Assembly (NCBI GenBank): GCA_902794095.1
Contig: CADBFZ010000003.1
Location: 62,001-126,000 of the forward strand
Reading direction: 5' to 3'
DNA from: an uncultured Lachnospiraceae bacterium
GTDB lineage: Bacteria; Bacillota; Clostridia; Lachnospirales; Lachnospiraceae
Length of the DNA: 64,000 nucleotides
In this document: positions 41,741-54,439 of the stretch, piece after piece
Numbering within the stretch: position 1 is the first letter of the stretch
Layout: each line of letters starts with the position of its first letter
Notes under the pieces: generated by a model
Told to the model about the DNA's origin: nothing
What the model saw: the letters and a program-made list of their open reading frames with translations, nothing else
Database searches by the model: none
Program-made: the position numbers and the translations under genes

Positions 41741-43072
41741 TCACTTACTGTTTCTCTTATTGAATTCGCTTACCATGTTTGCCTTGGCAGCCATTGAACC
41801 GGGTGCATACTCGGCAGGTTTTGTTACATCCTCTTCCTTTACATCGGATGAGTCTGTCTTATTAACATAGGAAGCTTTGGTCTGAATGCTACGGGTATTC
41901 ATAGCCGCATAAGCCTGCATTCTTTCCTGATTAGCCTGAATCTGCTCAAGCTTCTTCTTGCTCTTCTCAGCATTCTTCTCAATAAGTTCGTTGATATCGA
42001 TCTTATCGATGCGCTTGTTCATGATGATTTGAAGAACAATACGTACTACTGCGTTAGCTATCCAGTAGATACCCATACCTGCGGGGAATGTAAAAGTAAA
42101 CCATACAGACATAAGAGGCATCATGACATTCATGGTCTTCATGGACTGAGCCATTGAATCGGCCTGTGAATTATCACCGGTAGCCTGAGGCTGGTTGGGA
42201 GCAAGTTTGATGGAAAGCCACTGTGTAAATCCTGATAAAAGAGGAATCAGAACTGCCATAATTACAAGCAGATAAGCATGACTTGCAAATCCCTCCTTGA
42301 TGATATTCATAGGAGTATTTACAATGTTGAGTCCGAGGAAATTGTTGTAAGTATCAAGCAATCCCTTGGTTACGATTTTACCGGATGCATCCACTGTAGA
42401 AAGGATCTGCTGTCCGTTAAAGGAAGCATCGGCAAGACCGTAATGCTCACTGATCTTGACCATATCGGAAGTGGATACTCTGTTAAGAACATCGATTATT
42501 CCGTTGGTAAGATTTCCTTCTTTTGCAAGATTCTTGGAATACATCTGAATAGCGGACTTTACACTGTTAAGTGCATCGGGATTCTCTGTAATATAAGAAC
42601 CTCCGTCAACATCTACTATCTTGGTTGCAAGAACTCTGAATGTATCACCGATCTTGGTTACATAAGCGGGAATCTGATAGATAACTCTGTACAGAGCAAT
42701 TAGAATAGGGAACTGGATGAGCAAAGTAACACAGCTTCCTGCCTGGGAAACACCGTACTTTGCATATACAGCCTGAGTCTCAGCCTGCATCTTCATCATT
42801 GAATCCTGGTCTTTTTTGCCATCATACTTCTTCTGAATGGCCTTGATCTCAGGATTGATCTTAAGTGAAAGCTTGGAGAACTTCTGCTGCTTATAAGTAA
42901 GAGGAATCATACATACATTTACGAAAATGGTAAAAAGTATGATTGCTATACCTATATTAGGGATTCCTATCTTATCCAGAACAAAGAATAATCCCTCCAT
43001 GATCTTACCAAGTATCCAAACGATATACTTGAAGATAGGAACGGAATTAGGTGTTAATAAAGTAAAATACAT
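41741..43072 (-). CDS. yidC: Membrane protein insertase YidC/Oxa1
   Basis: This 443-residue insertase helps membrane proteins fold into the bilayer, alone or with SecYEG. The first helix is near 8-30, and the second, with the long cytoplasmic hairpin, is near 38-105 (IPLTYKQQKFSKLSLKINPEIKAIQKKY). After an extracytoplasmic loop the conserved helices LVIMAVLIPLLSGFTQWLSIKLAP and MMPLMSVWFTFTFPAGMGIYWIANAVVRIVLQIIMNKR follow. The cytosolic tail has a charged coiled-coil (EKNAEKSKKKLEQIQANQERMQ). There is no lipobox, so it is a SpoIIIJ-type without lipid anchor. It starts at the base where yidD ends. Confidence 0.95.
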   Translation of the reverse strand: MYFTLLTPNSVPIFKYIVWILGKIMEGLFFVLDKIGIPNIGIAIILFTIFVNVCMIPLTYKQQKFSKLSLKINPEIKAIQKKYDGKKDQDSMMKMQAETQAVYAKYGVSQAGSCVTLLIQFPILIALYRVIYQIPAYVTKIGDTFRVLATKIVDVDGGSYITENPDALNSVKSAIQMYSKNLAKEGNLTNGIIDVLNRVSTSDMVKISEHYGLADASFNGQQILSTVDASGKIVTKGLLDTYNNFLGLNIVNTPMNIIKEGFASHAYLLVIMAVLIPLLSGFTQWLSIKLAPNQPQATGDNSQADSMAQSMKTMNVMMPLMSVWFTFTFPAGMGIYWIANAVVRIVLQIIMNKRIDKIDINELIEKNAEKSKKKLEQIQANQERMQAYAAMNTRSIQTKASYVNKTDSSDVKEEDVTKPAEYAPGSMAAKANMVSEFNKRNSK

Positions 43073-43311
43073 TAAAGTCTCCCTGAATATTTCTTCCTCA
43101 TTTTAGGGACCGGATCATATCCTCCGTGTGAAAAAGGATTACATCTTAAAATTCTCCATAAAGCAAGCAAAGAACCTACAAATGCCCCATGAACTTCGAT
43201 TGCTTCCTTACCGTAAACGGAACAGGTAGGATAATAGGGACATCTGTATCTCTTAAGAGGAGAGAAATATTTTTGATAAATTGAAATCAACCAAATGAGA
43301 AATCTCTTCAT
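43072..43311 (-). CDS. yidD: Membrane protein insertion efficiency factor YidD
   Basis: The 79-residue protein MKRFLIWLISIYQKYFSPLKRYRCPYYPTCSVYGKEAIEVHGAFVGSLLALWRILRCNPFSHGGYDPVP is a clear YidD: amphipathic N-terminal helix and three conserved cysteines in RCPYYPTCS and RC. It supports YidC-dependent insertion. The start at 43311 fits family length; longer in-frame starts overlap rnpA. Its stop overlaps the yidC start by one base. Confidence 0.93.
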   Translation of the reverse strand: MKRFLIWLISIYQKYFSPLKRYRCPYYPTCSVYGKEAIEVHGAFVGSLLALWRILRCNPFSHGGYDPVPKMRKKYSGRL

Positions 43312-43324
43312 AATATATATATGA

Positions 43325-43663
43325 TCAATTACCTGTTTCTGACAGGATGTGATGGGAAGCTGCAAGACCCATCAGAGATTTCACGGTCTCTTCATACGAC
43401 ATTGATGCAGCATTCTTTTTTGCGACAAAAACTATGTCCAAACCACTATTGAACATATTCTCGGAATTACGAAAAGCTTCCTTAACTAAACGCTTAACGC
43501 GATGTCTTACGACACTGTTTCCGACTTTTTTACTGATACTTACGCCTACTCGGTTATAAGTTTCACCGTTTTTTCTGACATACATGATCAAAAATTTGTC
43601 TGCGAAGGAGTTGTGTGTACGGTAAACTTCCGAAAACTGCGCGTTCTTTCTTAATCTTTCCAT
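43325..43663 (-). CDS. rnpA: Ribonuclease P protein component
   Basis: This is the basic protein subunit of RNase P, which matures tRNA 5' ends. About 112 residues from MERLRKNAQFSEVYRTHNSFADKFLIMYV, with the family signature RVGVSISKKVGNSVVRHRVKRLVKEAFR (RNR-like motif). I prefer the ATG at 43663, as the family starts MKxxxRLRKNxxF; an in-frame ATG seven codons upstream is the alternative. Sits between rpmH and yidD. Confidence 0.95.
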   Translation of the reverse strand: MERLRKNAQFSEVYRTHNSFADKFLIMYVRKNGETYNRVGVSISKKVGNSVVRHRVKRLVKEAFRNSENMFNSGLDIVFVAKKNAASMSYEETVKSLMGLAASHHILSETGN

Positions 43664-43682
43664 TTTAAATATGCGGAAAAAC

Positions 43683-43707
43683 AAAGGTCACATCAAATGT
43701 GACCTTT
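43683..43707 (-). terminator. Hairpin between rpmH and rnpA
   Basis: A perfect 10-bp stem AAAGGTCACA / TGTGACCTTT with a 5-base loop, followed on the minus strand by TGTTTTT. It probably trims transcription so that rpmH is made in excess of rnpA. Confidence 0.8.
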
Positions 43708-43711
43708 ACTT

Positions 43712-43846
43712 TTAAGCCGATAATTTCTTTCTGCCCTTTGCTCTTCTGCTCTGAAGAACCTTACGTCCACCGGCTGAAGACATTCTTGCTCTGAAACCGT
43801 GAACCTTGGCATGAGACTTTTTCTTAGGCTGAAATGTCATCTTCAT
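43712..43846 (-). CDS. rpmH: Ribosomal protein L34
   Basis: The 44-residue protein reads [20 protein letters not shown] then [24 protein letters not shown], a full match to bacterial L34. An AGGAGG-type site precedes the ATG at 43846. A near-consensus promoter lies about 100 bases upstream in the oriC region. Confidence 0.97.
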   Translation of the reverse strand: MKMTFQPKKKSHAKVHGFRARMSSAGGRKVLQSRRAKGRKKLSA

Positions 43847-43948
43847 AAGGAAACACCTCCTTTTAATCAATCTCTTCGCTATGTGCTGATCTTATTATCA
43901 GCACCGGGATCTCACTACCTGAGATCAGTCAGAAACGACACAAAACAG

Positions 43949-43977
43949 ATTTTAATTAATATAGGAAGTAGTGTCAA
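43949..43977 (-). promoter_or_regulatory. rpmH: Sigma-A promoter of rpmH
   Basis: TTGACA (43972-43977), a 17-base spacer and TAAAAT (43949-43954) on the minus strand. Confidence 0.8.
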
Positions 43978-44360
43978 GCAAAAATAGCGGTTTTTATTTA
44001 ATTTTAGGGAAAAATCAGGATTTTGAACTTTTGAAAAAATGTTGAAAAATTTTCTTTTCCACCGAGTTATCCACTTTAAATATCAGCTATAATCTTATCC
44101 CCATTTAGTGTACAAGATGTGGATATTTGCTCCAAATTATAAACTTTTTTATGTCAAACAGTGGAAAAACCCAGTAAATATCAGTATTTCTCGATTTTAT
44201 AATTTAGATACATGTTTTCCACATAATTTACATTCATTTCTCCGAAAAAACCGGTTTTGGGGTTTTCAGTACTTAATCCACAATTGTGGAAAACCCGCAA
44301 ACGCACAAAAGGGAATAACCCGATTTGAATTAAAAATCTATCCATTATAAAATGGTACGG
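43978..44360. other. oriC: Chromosomal replication origin region (oriC)
   Basis: This AT-rich gap lies between rpmH and dnaA, where strand bias of genes switches. It holds a cluster of DnaA-box-like nonamers. These are TTTTCCACC (44055-44063), TTATCCACT (44067-44075), TTATCCCCA (44095-44103), the minus-strand boxes in TGTGGATAT (44118-44126) and AGTGGAAAA (44160-44168), TTTTCCACA (44215-44223), TAATCCACA (44274-44282) and the inverted TGTGGAAAA (44285-44293). The last two form the perfect palindrome TCCACAATTGTGGA at 44277-44290. No box is an exact TTATCCACA here. AT runs at 44020-44055 and 44130-44210 could be the unwinding region. The remainder of the gap (43847-43977) holds the rpmH promoter and leader. 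Confidence 0.88.
44325..44353 (+). promoter_or_regulatory. dnaA: Likely dnaA promoter
   Basis: TTGAAT (44325-44330), 17 bases, TAAAAT (44348-44353). It lies beside the palindromic DnaA boxes, which suits DnaA autorepression. Confidence 0.6.
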
Positions 44361-44421
44361 CAGCCTAAAAAATAGGCATTTTATGCTGCATAAACTATCA
44401 GGAGAAATACTTAAATTACCT

Positions 44422-45780
44422 ATGAACGCAGAGAAGTTTACTAACGAAGAGTACTGGGAAGAGATCAAGAGAAAGATCCAAAGAGAAGCTGCCGTATCTG
44501 ATATTACATACCATCTCTGGTTTGAAAATCTGGAATTCTGTGAAGTATCCGGAAATACCGTATATATCAGGTCCGAAAAAGAAGACGAAAGAGCTCTGGG
44601 TTACTTAAATAATAAGTTCAAGCTCTATTTTGAGACAGTTATCGGAGAAGAGCTGGGACAGATCATATCAGTCAAGTTCATTCTTAATAATTCAAATGCC
44701 GTTATTGAGCCTGAAGAAACCAAGGTTGATAACGATACTCTCAATCCTGATTATACCTTTGAATCATTTGTCGTAGGAAATAACAACAAAATGGCTCACC
44801 AGGTATCTGTTGCGGTTGCCGAAGATCCCGGTAAAACCTGGAATCCTCTTTATATTTACGGAGGTCCCGGACTCGGTAAAACCCATCTTATGCAATCAAT
44901 AGGTCATTTTATATTAAAGAAGGATCCCTCCAAAAAAGTAATATACGTTACCAGTGAACAGTTCACAAATGACGTTATTGAATCTCTTAGAAGCGGTAAC
45001 AGTGCCGATTCTATGAGTAAACTTCGTGATAAATACCGTACAGTAGACGTTCTTATGATAGACGATATTCAGTTTATTATAGGAAAAGAAGCTACTCAGG
45101 AAGAGTTTTTCCACACATTTAATACCCTTCATGATGCCGGAAAACAGATAATTCTTTCTTCAGATAAGAATTTTAAGGAATTTAAGTCACTTGATGACAG
45201 ATATATATCCAGATTCGCATGGGGGATGACCGTAGATATAACCCCTCCGGACTATGAAACAAGGTCTGCAATCCTTAAAAATGACGCAGAAAAGTACAAT
45301 ATTAAGATAAGCGAAGAAATAATCGATTATATTGCTTCCAATATTAAGTCAAATATAAGAGAACTTGAGGGAGCTCTTAATAAGATTATAGCTTTCTCAA
45401 AACTTAACAATAATATGGAACCTGACATGGATTTTGCCAAAGAAGCCCTTAAAGACTTCATTTATCCCTCAGAATCCAACATGATCACCTTTGACCGTAT
45501 AGTAGATGTGGTTTGTCAGGAATGTAATGCCAGCAAGGACGCTATCATGTCCAATAAGAGAAATGCCGATATTGTCTATCCCAGACATATAATCATGTAT
45601 CTGGCCTACGATATGCTCGGAATCACTTATCAACAGATAGCACATAATCTTCACAGAAGCGATCATACTACAGTAATAAGCGGATGTAAGAAGATTGAAG
45701 CCGATATTAATTCCAATAAAAGTGGAAAAAATACCCGGGAGAAAGTGGATAGAATAAAAAAGATACTTTCAGGGTCATAA
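44422..45780 (+). CDS. dnaA: Chromosomal replication initiator DnaA
   Basis: DnaA binds the boxes at oriC and melts the origin. From MNAEKFTNEEYWEEIKRKIQ the protein has about 452 residues. Domain I covers about 1-90, and the AAA+ domain has Walker A GGPGLGKTHLMQSIG and Walker B VLMIDDIQFI. Domain IV has the DnaA signature RSDHTTVISGCKKIEADI. The start is not settled: GGAGA lies 16 bases upstream of the ATG at 44422, which is long, and another in-frame ATG at 44383 would add 13 residues (MLHKLSGEILKLP) but lacks a Shine-Dalgarno. I prefer 44422 from the usual DnaA N-terminus. Confidence 0.95.
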   Translation: MNAEKFTNEEYWEEIKRKIQREAAVSDITYHLWFENLEFCEVSGNTVYIRSEKEDERALGYLNNKFKLYFETVIGEELGQIISVKFILNNSNAVIEPEETKVDNDTLNPDYTFESFVVGNNNKMAHQVSVAVAEDPGKTWNPLYIYGGPGLGKTHLMQSIGHFILKKDPSKKVIYVTSEQFTNDVIESLRSGNSADSMSKLRDKYRTVDVLMIDDIQFIIGKEATQEEFFHTFNTLHDAGKQIILSSDKNFKEFKSLDDRYISRFAWGMTVDITPPDYETRSAILKNDAEKYNIKISEEIIDYIASNIKSNIRELEGALNKIIAFSKLNNNMEPDMDFAKEALKDFIYPSESNMITFDRIVDVVCQECNASKDAIMSNKRNADIVYPRHIIMYLAYDMLGITYQQIAHNLHRSDHTTVISGCKKIEADINSNKSGKNTREKVDRIKKILSGS

Positions 45781-45900
45781 ATCGATGATTTACATAATTT
45801 TTCAAATGTGAATCAAGGTTTGTAACTTATTTAATAACCGGTACTATTTCACATACTTATTCATTCCATTTTAGCCTTGAAAATAGTATAATAAATAAGG

Positions 45901-45909
45901 TTATGCACA
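45901..45909 (+). promoter_or_regulatory. DnaA box in the dnaA-dnaN gap
   Basis: TTATGCACA matches the TTATNCACA consensus exactly. It is in the 220-base gap between dnaA and dnaN, next to a TATAAT-like sequence (45887-45892) and in front of dnaN, so DnaA could affect dnaN expression. The rest of the gap is AT-rich with no other clear element. Confidence 0.65.
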
Positions 45910-46000
45910 TAGTTCACAGCCCCTATTACTTATTATACTTTTAATCATTTATATATAACATAAAAAAGGCGCACTCAATCACCAAAAGGAGTTTTTCACA

Positions 46001-47125
46001 ATGAAGATATCCTCTTCCAAATCATCATTAGTAGCAGGTATCCAGACAGTTCTCAGAGCTCTTCCTGCTAAAAGCACAATGTCTATTATGGAGTGTATTC
46101 TTTTCAACACTACAGGAGGAAAGATAACTCTTACTGTTAATAATCTTGATCTTGGAATTGAAACCGTCATTGACGGAAATATAGAAGAAGCAGGTGTTGT
46201 TGCTCTTGATGCAAAGCATATCTTCGAGATAATCAGAAAAATGCCGGATTCAGCATCCGATATTGAGATCATTACAGATTCCAATTATCAGACTGTTGTT
46301 AAATGTGAGCAGGTTGTACACAACATGCCCGGCAGAAGTGATGATGAATTCACATATCTTCCCGATCTTGATAAGAATGACAATATCGTAATGAGCCAGC
46401 TTTCTCTCAGAGAGCTTATCAGAAAGACCATCTTCTCAATCGCTGAGATAAGTGAGGATACTCCCGGTCAGCAGACTATGAGGGGAGAACTCATGGAGAT
46501 TAAAGACAACAAAGTAAGAATGTGCAGCCTTGACGGTCATCGTATCTCAATGTGCACAATGGATCTCAGAGAAAATTATTCGGACAAGAAAGTTATTATC
46601 CCCGGAAAGAGTTTAAAAGAACTTTCCAGGATTATTAACGGCGGGGCTGAAGATGATGTCGAAATTATCTTTAATCCTAATCATATAAGCTTTGAATTCG
46701 GATCAACAAAAGTTGTTTCCAGAATCATCGAAGGAAATTTCTTTGATGTTAACAAGATGCTTGTAGGAGACTATGAGACTAAAGTTAAGATCAACAAGAA
46801 GAGACTTATAGAATGTCTCGACAGATCAACAATCTATGTAAAAGAAGGCGATAAGAAACCCATCGTTCTTGATATCAAAGACGACAGCATTTCAATCAAA
46901 ATCAATTCCGCAACCGGTAACATGAATGAAAATGTTCCCGCATCAAAGTCCGGAAAAGATATGGTTATAGGTTTCAATCCAAGATTCGTTATAGATGCAC
47001 TCAATGTTATCGACGATGAAGAGATAGAGCTTGATTTTGTTAATTCAAAAGCTCCCTGCTTTATCAAGAAAGATGACATGTCCTATGTATACGTAGTGCT
47101 TCCCGTAACAATAAGTGCGGTATAA
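46001..47125 (+). CDS. dnaN: DNA polymerase III beta sliding clamp
   Basis: The beta clamp is the ring that holds the replicative polymerase on DNA. The 374-residue protein has three clamp repeats: MKISSSKSSLVAGIQTVLRALPAKSTMSIMECILF opens the first, MRGELMEIKDNKVRMCSLDGHRISM belongs to the second, and the end KAPCFIKKDDMSYVYVVLPVTI carries the typical DxxY...MPV-like tail of the third (here VLPVTI). AAAGGAG precedes the ATG. It heads the dnaN-yaaA-recF-gyrB-gyrA run. Confidence 0.97.
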   Translation: MKISSSKSSLVAGIQTVLRALPAKSTMSIMECILFNTTGGKITLTVNNLDLGIETVIDGNIEEAGVVALDAKHIFEIIRKMPDSASDIEIITDSNYQTVVKCEQVVHNMPGRSDDEFTYLPDLDKNDNIVMSQLSLRELIRKTIFSIAEISEDTPGQQTMRGELMEIKDNKVRMCSLDGHRISMCTMDLRENYSDKKVIIPGKSLKELSRIINGGAEDDVEIIFNPNHISFEFGSTKVVSRIIEGNFFDVNKMLVGDYETKVKINKKRLIECLDRSTIYVKEGDKKPIVLDIKDDSISIKINSATGNMNENVPASKSGKDMVIGFNPRFVIDALNVIDDEEIELDFVNSKAPCFIKKDDMSYVYVVLPVTISAV

Positions 47126-47127
47126 AA

Positions 47128-47346
47128 ATGAGAGAATTTTATCTTAAAGATGATTTTATAAAACTCGGTCAGCTCCTTAAAGCAGCAGGATTATGTGCTT
47201 CCGGAGTTGATGCTAAATATGACATCCAAAACGGTGAAGTTAAGTTAAACGGAAACGTTGAAATTCAGCGTGGTAAGAAAATAGTAGCCGGTGATGTTAT
47301 CGAGTATAAGGGTAACAGTCTGGTCGTAAAGAAAAAGGAAAACTGA
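47128..47346 (+). CDS. yaaA: S4-domain protein YaaA (RlbA-like)
   Basis: This 72-residue S4-like RNA-binding protein runs FYLKDDFIKLGQLLKAAGLCASGVDAKYDIQNGEVKLNGNVEIQRGKKIVAGDVIEY. It always sits between dnaN and recF in Bacillota and is linked to ribosome assembly in B. subtilis. The start is 2 bases after the dnaN stop with no own ribosome site, so translation is coupled. Confidence 0.93.
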   Translation: MREFYLKDDFIKLGQLLKAAGLCASGVDAKYDIQNGEVKLNGNVEIQRGKKIVAGDVIEYKGNSLVVKKKEN

Positions 47347-47347
47347 T

Positions 47348-50619
<3,272 letters not shown>

Positions 50620-50653
50620 TAACTGATAAATACCTTCGTTCAAAAGAGGAATT

Positions 50654-53239
50654 ATGGAAGATACTATTTTTGACAAAATACAGGAAGTAGATCTCAAAGA
50701 AAAAATGGAGACCTTCTACATCGATTATGCAATGAGCGTAATCGCGGCAAGAGCTCTTCCCGATGTAAGGGACGGACTCAAGCCTGTTCAGAGAAGAGTT
50801 CTCTATTCCATGGTAGAACTCAATAACGGACCTGATAAGCCACACAGAAAGAGTGCGCGTATCGTCGGCGATACGATGGGTAAATACCATCCTCACGGTG
50901 ACAGCTCCATTTACGGATCACTCGTATTTATGGCTCAGCCCTGGTCCATGAGATATCCTCTTGTAGACGGTCACGGAAACTTCGGTTCCATGGATGGCGA
51001 CGGCGCTGCGGCAATGAGATATACCGAGGCAAGACTTTCCAAGATCAGTATGGAGCTTCTTGCGGATATCAACAAAAATACCGTAGACTTTATTCCCAAC
51101 TTTGACGGAACGGAATCAGAGCCCGTTGTTCTTCCCAGCCGTTATCCCAATCTCCTTGTAAACGGAGCTACCGGAATTGCGGTAGGTATGGCTACCAACA
51201 TTCCTCCTCACAACTTAAGAGAAGCGGTTAACGGTGTCATCAAGATCATTGACGATCGCATCGAAGGAAAAGAAACCACTATCGAGGACGTGATGGAGAT
51301 AATCCAGGGTCCCGATTTTCCTACCGGCGGACTTATCCTCGGACATCGCGGCGTTGAAGAAGCATACAGAACAGGCCGCGGCAAGATAAGAGTAAGAGCG
51401 GTAACCGAGATTGAGCAGCTTCCCAACGGAAAGAGCCAGATCATTGTTACCGAGCTTCCTTACATGGTCAACAAGGCTAACCTTCAGATCAAAATTGCCG
51501 AACTTGTTAAGCTCAAGAAGATCGACGGAATCACTGATATCAGAGATGAAAGTAACAGAGAAGGTGTCAGAGTCGTAATTGAGCTTCGCAAAGATGCAAA
51601 CGCAAACGTTATCTTAAATCAGCTTTATAAGCATACGCAGCTTCAGGATACTTTCGGTGTTATCATGCTTGCGCTTGTTAATAATGAGCCCAAGGTATTA
51701 ACACTCCTCGAAGTACTTCAGCAGTATCTGAAGCATCAGGAAGATGTTGTAACCAGACGTACCAAATTCGATCTCGGCAAAGCAGAAGAAAGAGATCATA
51801 TTTTACAGGGACTCCTCAAAGCTCTTGATTTCATCGATGAAGTCATCAGTATCATCAGAGGATCCGCAACTCCCGCCGAGGCAAAAGAAAAACTCATTGC
51901 AAGATTCGGACTCGATGACGTACAGGCTCAGGCTATCGTAGACATGAGACTGAGAGCTCTTACCGGACTCGAAAGAGACAGACTTCTTGCAGAGCACAAC
52001 GATCTTCTTGCTAAGATCGAAGAACTCAGAGCAATACTTGCAGATGAGAAACTTCTCCTTGGTGTGATCAAAAAAGAAATCTCCGAAACCGCAGATAAAT
52101 ACGGTGACGAGAGACATACACATTTCAGCAATGATGTATTCGATATTCCCGATGAGGACATGATCCCTCATGAGAACACTGTCATTGCAATGACCAGACT
52201 CGGATATATCAAGAGAATGAGCGTTGATAATTTCAAGGCTCAGAACAGAGGTGGTAAGGGAATCAAGGGTATGGCCACCATTGAGGATGACTACGTTGAA
52301 GATCTCCTCATGACCACAACCCACCATTCACTGAACTTCTTCACCACTGCCGGAAGAGTCTACAGAATGAAGGCTTACGATATCCCCGAGTGCTCACGTA
52401 CTTCAAGAGGTGTTGCAATCGTAAATCTCCTTCAGCTTGAACCCGGTGAAAAAGTAAGTGCGATCATTCCCATCTGGGGATTTGAAGAAGGCAAGAACCT
52501 CTTCATTGCAACCAAGAACGGAACCGTCAAGAAGATGAAGATGGACGAGCTCATGAATGTCAGAAAGAGCGGACTCAGAGCTATCACTCTTGTAGACGGT
52601 AACGAACTCATCGATGTTAAAATCACGGATGCTGATTCCGAAATCCTTCTTGCTACCAAGCAGGGTATGTGCATCAGATTCAGAGAAGAAGAAGTACGTA
52701 CCACCGGAAGAGGAAGTATCGGTGTTATCGGTATGAATCTTGCAGGCGGCGATGAAGTAGTTGCAATGCAGCTTGCATCACAGGGTAAATACATGACCTT
52801 CATTTCCGAAAAGGGAATGGGTAAGCGTACCGACATAGATGAATTCAACGGTCAGCACAGAGCAGGTAAGGGTGTTAAGTGTTACAAGATCACCGACAAG
52901 ACCGGTGACCTGCTTGCTGCAAAAGCCGTAAACGGTGATGAGGAACTTATCATGATCACCGACGGCGGACAGATGATCAGAATACGTATAGATGATATAA
53001 GCATTCTTTCCAGGATCACTTCCGGAGTTAAACTCATGAATCTTTCCGGCGGTGAGAAGATAGCCAACGTTGCAAAGGTTCGCGACAGACTTTCCAACGG
53101 TGAAAAAGAATTCGCTTCACTTGAAGAAGGTGAAGAGGCTATGGATAAAGAAAGCGAGAATATGGCCGGTTCCTTTGAAGAGGATGATGACGAAGAAATA
53201 ATCATTCCCGTTCAGGACGACAGTGAAGAGGACGGTTGA
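50654..53239 (+). CDS. gyrA: DNA gyrase subunit A
   Basis: GyrA is the DNA-cleaving subunit. The 861-residue protein has [23 protein letters not shown], the quinolone-region helix [17 protein letters not shown] (about 79-95), the catalytic Tyr in [13 protein letters not shown] near 122, and a C-terminal beta-pinwheel. The pinwheel includes the GyrA box [11 protein letters not shown] and repeats such as GLRAITL and GKGVKCYK. The tail is acidic ([28 protein letters not shown]). Residues 84 Ser and 88 Gly are at the resistance-linked positions (see findings). It begins 34 bases after gyrB. Confidence 0.97.
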   Translation: MEDTIFDKIQEVDLKEKMETFYIDYAMSVIAARALPDVRDGLKPVQRRVLYSMVELNNGPDKPHRKSARIVGDTMGKYHPHGDSSIYGSLVFMAQPWSMRYPLVDGHGNFGSMDGDGAAAMRYTEARLSKISMELLADINKNTVDFIPNFDGTESEPVVLPSRYPNLLVNGATGIAVGMATNIPPHNLREAVNGVIKIIDDRIEGKETTIEDVMEIIQGPDFPTGGLILGHRGVEEAYRTGRGKIRVRAVTEIEQLPNGKSQIIVTELPYMVNKANLQIKIAELVKLKKIDGITDIRDESNREGVRVVIELRKDANANVILNQLYKHTQLQDTFGVIMLALVNNEPKVLTLLEVLQQYLKHQEDVVTRRTKFDLGKAEERDHILQGLLKALDFIDEVISIIRGSATPAEAKEKLIARFGLDDVQAQAIVDMRLRALTGLERDRLLAEHNDLLAKIEELRAILADEKLLLGVIKKEISETADKYGDERHTHFSNDVFDIPDEDMIPHENTVIAMTRLGYIKRMSVDNFKAQNRGGKGIKGMATIEDDYVEDLLMTTTHHSLNFFTTAGRVYRMKAYDIPECSRTSRGVAIVNLLQLEPGEKVSAIIPIWGFEEGKNLFIATKNGTVKKMKMDELMNVRKSGLRAITLVDGNELIDVKITDADSEILLATKQGMCIRFREEEVRTTGRGSIGVIGMNLAGGDEVVAMQLASQGKYMTFISEKGMGKRTDIDEFNGQHRAGKGVKCYKITDKTGDLLAAKAVNGDEELIMITDGGQMIRIRIDDISILSRITSGVKLMNLSGGEKIANVAKVRDRLSNGEKEFASLEEGEEAMDKESENMAGSFEEDDDEEIIIPVQDDSEEDG

Positions 53240-53245
53240 TAAAAA

Positions 53246-54439
53246 ATGGATTACTCAATATTAAGAGATCTTGCTATTATTATCGTATTTGCCAAGGTTT
53301 TCGGACTTCTTGCCAGAAGAGTGAAGGCACCGCAGGTAGTAGGAGAGATCATTGCAGGTCTTTTGATCGGTCCCAGTGTTCTTCACTTTGTAGATCAAAG
53401 TGATTTTATAACTCAGATGGCTGAGATCGGTGTAATACTGCTGATGTTCTCGGCCGGACTTGAGACAAACCTCAAAGATCTGCTTAAGACAGGATTCAAA
53501 GCATTTCTTATTGCGGTTGCAGGAGTAACGGTACCCCTTATAGGCGGAACAATCCTCTATATGTGCTTCTACGGTTTTTCCGAAGTAGGATCACCTGAGT
53601 TTTATACCGCAGTATTTGTAGGAGTAATCCTTACCGCAACCAGCGTAAGTATAACCGTCTCAACACTTCGTGAGATGGGCAAGCTTAAAGGTGAGATCGG
53701 TCAGACGATCATGAGTGCTGCGATCATCGATGATGTTATCGGTATCATAGTTCTCACATTCGTAATCGGATTTAAGAATCCCGATTCCAATCCCGGTAAA
53801 GTAATCCTTAACACCGCACTGTTTTTCATAGCAGCTCTCGGTGTGGGCTGGGTCATCTACAAGATATTTAAACTTGCTGATATGAGATATCCTCATACCA
53901 GAAGAATTCCCATCATGGGACTTGCACTTTGCTTCTGCATGGCATATGTTGCTGAAACATATTTCGGAATTGCAGATATCACAGGTGCATATGTTGCGGG
54001 CGTAGTTCTTTGTTCCATCAAAGATTCAAGCTACATCGCAGAGAAGATGGATACAAATTCTTACATGCTCTTCGGTCCCGTGTTCTTCGCATCCATCGGA
54101 CTTAAGACAAACCTCACCGCAATTGACGGAAGCCTTATTCTCTTCTGTGTATGCTTCGTCATCGTTGGTCTTGTTTGTAAGATAATCGGATGCGGACTTA
54201 TGGGAAGACTTTGCAGGTTCTCCTGGCACGATTCACTTAAGATCGGTGTCGGAATGATGACAAGAGGTGAAGTTGCGCTGATCGTATCGCAGAAAGGTCT
54301 CAGCGTAGGAATGATCGGTTCAGAATATTTTACCGCGGTAATCTTACTTATAGTCGTATCCAGTATTTCAACACCCATCATACTTAAAGCATTATATGCA
54401 GCGGATGAGAAACATCCGAGACAGGTACATGCGAAATAA
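53246..54439 (+). CDS. CPA2-family cation:proton antiporter
   Basis: The 397-residue protein has about 12 membrane helices and no signal peptide. The Kef/Nap-type pattern is seen in APQVVGEIIAGLLIGPSVLHF, EIGVILLMFSAGLETNLKDLL, the ASxS-like VILTATSVSITVSTLREMGKL, the paired acid residues in AAIIDDVIGIIVL, and GPVFFASIGLKTNLT. It should exchange Na+ or K+ for protons. It lacks the RCK/TrkA-N domain of Kef channels. It follows gyrA by 6 bases and overlaps the next gene by a few bases, so it probably rides on gyrase transcription. Confidence 0.9.
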   Translation: MDYSILRDLAIIIVFAKVFGLLARRVKAPQVVGEIIAGLLIGPSVLHFVDQSDFITQMAEIGVILLMFSAGLETNLKDLLKTGFKAFLIAVAGVTVPLIGGTILYMCFYGFSEVGSPEFYTAVFVGVILTATSVSITVSTLREMGKLKGEIGQTIMSAAIIDDVIGIIVLTFVIGFKNPDSNPGKVILNTALFFIAALGVGWVIYKIFKLADMRYPHTRRIPIMGLALCFCMAYVAETYFGIADITGAYVAGVVLCSIKDSSYIAEKMDTNSYMLFGPVFFASIGLKTNLTAIDGSLILFCVCFVIVGLVCKIIGCGLMGRLCRFSWHDSLKIGVGMMTRGEVALIVSQKGLSVGMIGSEYFTAVILLIVVSSISTPIILKALYAADEKHPRQVHAK

